DNA from: Bacillus sp. EB01
GTDB lineage: Bacteria > Bacillota > Bacilli > Bacillales > Cytobacillaceae
Assembly (NCBI RefSeq): GCF_000613125.1
Contig: NZ_HG964497.1
Coordinates: 2,075,130 to 2,139,129, forward strand
Direction: 5' to 3'
Length of the DNA: 64,000 nt
The position numbers were made by a program, and so were the translations under genes. Below the pieces are notes generated by a model. It was not told where the DNA came from and ran no database searches. It worked only from the letters and a program-made list of their open reading frames with translations. This document shows, piece after piece, positions 60,189 through 64,000 of this stretch (its first letter is position 1; every line of letters begins with the position of its first letter).

Positions 60189-60935
60189 TCATTCCTCCCT
60201 GTCGGCATATCGTACGGTTCCCATAAACGGAAGATGGTCTGAGATTTCCCTTTTACTTGTTACCACTCCACAACTAACAGCTTCCAGGTACTGATTGATA
60301 AAAATGTAATCCAGCCTCCTGAAAGGCCTTCTAGACGGAAAAGTATTTCCCCCAGAAAGGCGTGAATGAACATCCGCCCATACGTCTGTAAGCTGCTCAG
60401 TTACAGCCTTCCACGTCCTTGAAAAAGGGGTCATGTTCCAATCCCCCATCACAAGCGCAGGCCCCTCTGCAGCACTGACTTTTTGAAGAATAAAGGAAGA
60501 TTGCTTTTTATGCTGAAAAAGGGCAAGGCTTAAATGCGTAACGAAAACCTTTAATCCCTGGTTTCCGGTATCCACTTCTACCTCAAGAAGCGCCCGGTCT
60601 TCAGTGACTTTTGGTAAAAAGTCAAACGGGTGGTTCTTCGTATCAATAATTGGGAATCGAGTAAGCAGCGCGTTACCAAACTGCCTCGCTTCCTCCCTGT
60701 CCATAGCTTCCATCGTTACAGCCGGCCCAAATATGTGTTCATAATTCAATTCCTTTGCCAAAAATCGCGCTTGGTCCTCAAAATCACTCCTTTTGGAAAA
60801 GAAACGGTCAACTTCATTGAGACCGATAATGTCTGCATCCAGACTTTTTAATAGTTGGGCGATCCGCATCAAATCGAGCTTTTTATCGACACCGATGCCA
60901 TGATGAATATTGAAAGTCAAAACCTTAAAATCCAC
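60189..60935 (-). CDS. Endonuclease/exonuclease/phosphatase-family protein
   Basis: 248 residues from a GTG start with AGGAAGG 4-6 bases upstream. DNase I-like fold motifs are complete: LTFNIHHG (Asn), IIGLNEVDRF (metal Glu), VFVTHLSL, VMGDWNMTP (Asp and Asn), RLDYIFIN and SDHLPFMGTV (Asp-His pair). Family members cleave phosphodiesters in nucleic acid, inositol phosphates or lipids. No signal peptide. It is adjacent to envelope-type genes, so a phospholipid or phosphatase role is possible but unproven. Confidence 0.85.
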   Translation of the reverse strand: MDFKVLTFNIHHGIGVDKKLDLMRIAQLLKSLDADIIGLNEVDRFFSKRSDFEDQARFLAKELNYEHIFGPAVTMEAMDREEARQFGNALLTRFPIIDTKNHPFDFLPKVTEDRALLEVEVDTGNQGLKVFVTHLSLALFQHKKQSSFILQKVSAAEGPALVMGDWNMTPFSRTWKAVTEQLTDVWADVHSRLSGGNTFPSRRPFRRLDYIFINQYLEAVSCGVVTSKREISDHLPFMGTVRYADREE

Positions 60936-61109
60936 GCTGCACCTTCCTGGTTAAATGTTATTCCCCTCTATATCTTTTCACTTAGATGGAGGATTATTAT
61001 TCCCATTCAATAATTTGTTGAAGGAATTGATTACCTTTTTAAAATTTTGTCCGTTTGTTTTAAGCGATTGAGAAACATATTAAGAAAAAGCAGGAAATAG
61101 GTGAAGGCT

Positions 61110-62588
61110 ATGCAAACTGTTGGAAACGGCGGGGAACATCCTGCTAAACCAATTATCATGATTATCGTCGATACATTGATGGATGAGCCTCTGAGGGAAG
61201 CTATGCAAACTGGAATGGCTCCTGCAATGAAGTTTTTGGCGGAAAAGGGTAACTATTATCCCAATCTTGTTGCTCCATTTCCGACCATGTCGGTAAATGT
61301 GGATACAACTCTTCTGACAGGTACATACTGCCATGAACACAAGATTCCCGGCTTGGTCTGGTTCTGCAAGAAGGAAAATAGATTGGTTAATTACGGAACC
61401 CACTATCGAGAGCTCCTCAAACTCGGTCTGGGCCAGGCAGTAGAAGATTTGTTATTCAATATGAATGAAGCGCATATTAGCAAAAAAGTGACTACAATCC
61501 ATGAGGATCTGGAAAAGAAGGGGTTGGAATCTGCCTCTATCAACGCCCTCGTTTTTCGCGGGCCCGTTCTTCAAACATTCGATATTCCCCGCTTCGCAAA
61601 GGCAATTGCAAAAATTAAAACGAATCAGATACATGCTCCTAGGTATTTTTCATATGGAAGGTTTGCAAAGCTTTCACCATCAAACCGGAACCAGCATTTT
61701 TGGCAGAAGGGTGGCGTAAACGACTTATCCTCTGTCCAGCAGCTAGAACATTTAATTAAATCTAAACACCTCCCCTCTTTTTCACTAGTCTATCTGCCAG
61801 ACCTTGACCAGCGAATTCACAAAAACGGAAGGATGGATTTAAAGGGAATTAAAAACGCAGATAAACAAATACAGAAGTTACTGGATTTATACGGCGATTG
61901 GAATAGGGCTTTGGAGGAAAATGTCTGGGTTGCGATGGGTGACAATGGCCAGGCATGGGTACACCCGAAGCGTTCCCAGGCAGTCGTTGATCTAAAAAAG
62001 GCTTTACATTCTTTTAAAATTATGGGGCTAAGAAAAGGCCTTACACCTTCTGATCAAGTTATCCTTGCAGTGAACGACAGGATGGCCTACGTATATTCAA
62101 ACAATCTTGAATCGTTACCCCTTGAGATGCTTGCTCAGGAATTGCACAATGAAAAAAGAATCGATATCATAGCCTGGAAACATGGTGGTGATATTATGGT
62201 GAAATCAACACAGTGTGAAGGGGAATTAAGGTTCAGGCCAAATGGAGATTACCAGGATGAATACGGCCAGAGCTGGCAACTTAAAGGGGAACCATCAATT
62301 TTGAATTTAAAATTGGAATCCGGTTTCATTTCTTACGGAAACTATCCAGATGCCTTGGCAAGGCTATATAGCTCCCTATATTCTCACGAGGGGGACTTCC
62401 TAGTGGTCAGCGCAATGCCAGGGTACGAACTTGCAGGGGAAGGGTCACCCTTACACTTGGGAGGAGCAGGTCACGGCGGCTTGCATAAACAGGATAGCAT
62501 CGTTCCAATGATTATTGCCGGGACAGATTCTTCCCCGGATAAAATGCGAATTGTCGACCTTAAGAAATGGCTGCTTACTCTCATTTAA
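61110..62588 (+). CDS. Alkaline-phosphatase-superfamily (nucleotide pyrophosphatase/phosphodiesterase-like) protein
   Basis: 492 residues from the ATG at 61110 with AGGTGAAGG upstream. A GTG at 61101 is the alternative. The alkaline phosphatase core shows IIMIIVDTLMDEPL (first metal Asp), FPTMSVNVDTTLLTGTYCHEH (nucleophile Thr region), YLPDLDQRIHKNG (Asp, His), AMGDNGQAWV (Asp) and HLGGAGHGGLHK (His), enough for two metals. The family hydrolyses phosphomonoesters or diesters. No signal peptide, so a cytoplasmic substrate. It lies divergent from the EEP-family gene, followed by a hairpin terminator. Confidence 0.85.
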   Translation: MQTVGNGGEHPAKPIIMIIVDTLMDEPLREAMQTGMAPAMKFLAEKGNYYPNLVAPFPTMSVNVDTTLLTGTYCHEHKIPGLVWFCKKENRLVNYGTHYRELLKLGLGQAVEDLLFNMNEAHISKKVTTIHEDLEKKGLESASINALVFRGPVLQTFDIPRFAKAIAKIKTNQIHAPRYFSYGRFAKLSPSNRNQHFWQKGGVNDLSSVQQLEHLIKSKHLPSFSLVYLPDLDQRIHKNGRMDLKGIKNADKQIQKLLDLYGDWNRALEENVWVAMGDNGQAWVHPKRSQAVVDLKKALHSFKIMGLRKGLTPSDQVILAVNDRMAYVYSNNLESLPLEMLAQELHNEKRIDIIAWKHGGDIMVKSTQCEGELRFRPNGDYQDEYGQSWQLKGEPSILNLKLESGFISYGNYPDALARLYSSLYSHEGDFLVVSAMPGYELAGEGSPLHLGGAGHGGLHKQDSIVPMIIAGTDSSPDKMRIVDLKKWLLTLI

Positions 62589-62651
62589 TAATGAGAAAAT
62601 ACTCTTCTTGGTACCAGATTGAGAAAAACTACAAAAACCCCAATTTTAAAA

Positions 62652-62711
62652 AATGCTGTGCCATAGTGCGTTGACTACTTACGCGCTCATGGTACGGCAT
62701 TTATGTTTTTA
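62652..62711 (+). terminator. Hairpin terminator after the phosphatase gene
   Basis: ATGCTGTGCCATAGTGCG pairs imperfectly with CGCGCTCATGGTACGGCAT, followed by TTATGTTTTT. It starts about 60 bases after the stop. Confidence 0.7.
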
Positions 62712-62740
62712 CAACCTTGATCTTATATTAAAAAAAGTTT

Positions 62741-63060
62741 TATGAATAACATTTCGCCGACATGGCACCCCGGGATGTTATTCATCGCCTTTATGAATGA
62801 CATTTCACAGATTCGATAACCCCAAGTTGTCATTCATCGGCTTTATGAATGACATTTCACTGCCTCGACAACCCCAAGTTGTCATTCATCGCCTTTATGA
62901 ATGACATTTCACTGCCTCGACAACCCCAAGTTGTCATTCATCGGCTTTATGAATGACATTCCACTGCCTCGACAACCCCAAGTTGTCATTCATCGGCTTT
63001 ATGAATGACATTCCACTGCCTCGACAACCCCAAGTTGTCATTCATCGACTTATGAATATC
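62741..63060. repeat. 50-52-bp tandem array, six units forming hairpins
   Basis: ATGAATGACATTTC starts at 62743 (variant), 62793, 62845, 62897, 62949 and 63001, with a partial at 63052. Each unit ends TTGTCATTCAT, the complement of its start, so it folds into a stem with ATGAATGACA / TGTCATTCAT arms. Units three to six are nearly identical. It lies between the phosphatase and trhO genes, in an interval with no gene. Confidence 0.88.
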
Positions 63061-63118
63061 AACTTATCGATAAAAGATACCCACTCTCATTCAGTTTTAT
63101 TACCATACTAATAAAGAA

Positions 63119-63146
63119 GGCTGCCCATTGCGGACAGCCGTTTTTT
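63119..63146. terminator. Terminator facing trhO
   Basis: GGCTGCCC-attgc-GGACAGCC with T6 on the plus side and TTCTTTATT on the minus side, 8 bases beyond the trhO stop. Confidence 0.75.
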
Positions 63147-63153
63147 ATGCCTT

Positions 63154-64000
63154 TTATCGAACTGGTACTTCTTCACCAAGTGCGCGCAAGCGCTCGGCCC
63201 ACTGCTCCTCGGTCAGCCCGTGTTCCTTAACATACATATTGCGCGGATGAACCCTGCATTCAGGCGTGCAGCCACGTAAATACTTATGCTCGTTTTCCTC
63301 TGAGCTCAGGATTTGCTTATTGCACTCGGGATTCGCGCAGTTTACATAGCGCTCACATGGCTCGCCAGTAAAATAATCCTTGCCGACAACCACGTGCTCG
63401 ACCTGGTTTATCGGAACAGAAATCCGCTCATCGAATACATACATTTTCCCGTTCCAAAGCTGGCCCTTTACCTCGGGGTCCTTGCCATACGTCGCAATAC
63501 CCCCATGCAGCTGGCCGACATCCTTAAAGCCTTCCTTTACAAGCCAGCCGGAAAACTTCTCACAGCGGATTCCGCCTGTGCAATAAGTCAACACACGCTT
63601 ACCTTCAAGCTCGTCCTTATGTTCACGAATCCAGTCCGGAAGCTCACGGAATGCCTTAATATCCGGACGGATCGCTCCACGGAAATGGCCAAGGTCATAT
63701 TCATAATCATTCCTCGCATCAATAACGACCGTTTCCGGGTCCTGCATTGCCTCGTAGAATTCCTGGGGATTCAAATACTGGCCGGTTACCTGATTCGGGT
63801 CAACATCGTCCTCTAGCCTCAATGTCACAAGTTCACTGCGGTGGCGTACGTGCATTTTTTTAAACGCATGTCCTTCTGACTCATCAATCTTGAACAACAT
63901 ATCAGCGAATCGGGGGTCCTCCCTCATTGCCTTCATATAGGCATCCGTCTGCTCAACCGTACCTGAAACAGTACCGTTGATCCCTTCCGAAGCAATCAGA
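63154..64000 (-). CDS. trhO: tRNA uridine(34) hydroxylase / rhodanese-like protein (truncated by window edge)
   Basis: The reading frame is open to the right edge. About 282 residues are visible, preceded by [19 protein letters not shown], so the start codon lies outside. Rhodanese domain: [19 protein letters not shown], with catalytic Cys in [13 protein letters not shown] and [19 protein letters not shown] Cys-rich C-terminus ([22 protein letters not shown]) could bind zinc. TrhO uses oxygen to make 5-hydroxyuridine at the wobble position of tRNA. Likely complete beyond the window. Confidence 0.93.
   Translation of the reverse strand, partial: LIASEGINGTVSGTVEQTDAYMKAMREDPRFADMLFKIDESEGHAFKKMHVRHRSELVTLRLEDDVDPNQVTGQYLNPQEFYEAMQDPETVVIDARNDYEYDLGHFRGAIRPDIKAFRELPDWIREHKDELEGKRVLTYCTGGIRCEKFSGWLVKEGFKDVGQLHGGIATYGKDPEVKGQLWNGKMYVFDERISVPINQVEHVVVGKDYFTGEPCERYVNCANPECNKQILSSEENEHKYLRGCTPECRVHPRNMYVKEHGLTEEQWAERLRALGEEVPVR

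Overview
The window looks like a chromosomal segment of a Bacillaceae member (Bacillus sensu lato). The basis is strong AGGAGG-type ribosome binding sites with frequent GTG and TTG starts, moderate-to-low GC, S-box (SAM) and RFN (FMN) riboswitches with intrinsic terminators, a WalR-type box before a cell-wall hydrolase, and resemblance of several genes to Bacillus subtilis ywaF, ybdT/cypC, yhcW, yclF, ykoN/ykoP/ykoQ and sodA. No rRNA, tRNA, prophage, plasmid or CRISPR locus was seen.

Layout. 0-7.7 kb: two tandem paralogous secreted PepSY proteins with very acidic tails and matching promoters, a succinate-semialdehyde-type dehydrogenase, a secreted CocE/NonD hydrolase, then a repeat-filled gap, a TetR regulator and a DsbA/SpxH-like protein. 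7.7-22.3 kb, nearly all on the minus strand: a SWIM-SNF2 helicase, a REP-associated (RAYT-type) transposase beside a 130-bp tandem array, a di-heme peroxidase lipoprotein, a YwaF-like membrane protein, and a tight five-gene operon SWIM protein - HEAT-like solenoid - MoxR AAA ATPase - TIKI/TraB-like GX2H protein - VWA protein. That operon is the best candidate for a poorly described system. 22.3-31.6 kb: small metabolic genes, a CYP152-type P450, a decayed monooxygenase gene, an NlpC/P60 hydrolase, and a SAM-riboswitch-controlled pair of a flavin monooxygenase and an ATP-grasp ligase.

31.7-39.8 kb: riboflavin synthesis in two separate minus-strand units. ribE-ribB-ribH lies behind an FMN riboswitch. 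ribA-ribD plus a HAD phosphatase has no visible riboswitch. A three-gene ABC-2 exporter sits between them. Together the units could supply every enzyme from GTP to riboflavin, with the HAD protein a candidate for the often unassigned dephosphorylation step. 40.5-48.6 kb: membrane proteins, a VOC protein, a CPBP protease with an apparent 5' frameshift, a PAS-PAS-GGDEF(degenerate)-EAL-PilZ protein followed by GAF and XRE proteins, and an L,D-transpeptidase. 49-64 kb: a heterodimeric ABC exporter, a POT peptide transporter, a SufR-like Fe-S regulator, sodA, a ykoN/P/Q-like envelope cluster with two further phosphatase/nuclease-fold proteins, and a truncated trhO at the right edge.

The intergenic space is unusually structured. 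Five unrelated tandem arrays share a unit length of about 50-53 bp (near 5.5, 29.0, 49.2, 55.5 and 62.9 kb). A mosaic interspersed element of about 150-325 bp occurs in four clear copies and two degenerate ones. Two of the clear copies sit between a stop codon and that gene's terminator. Two copies carry a hairpin with a compensatory base change.
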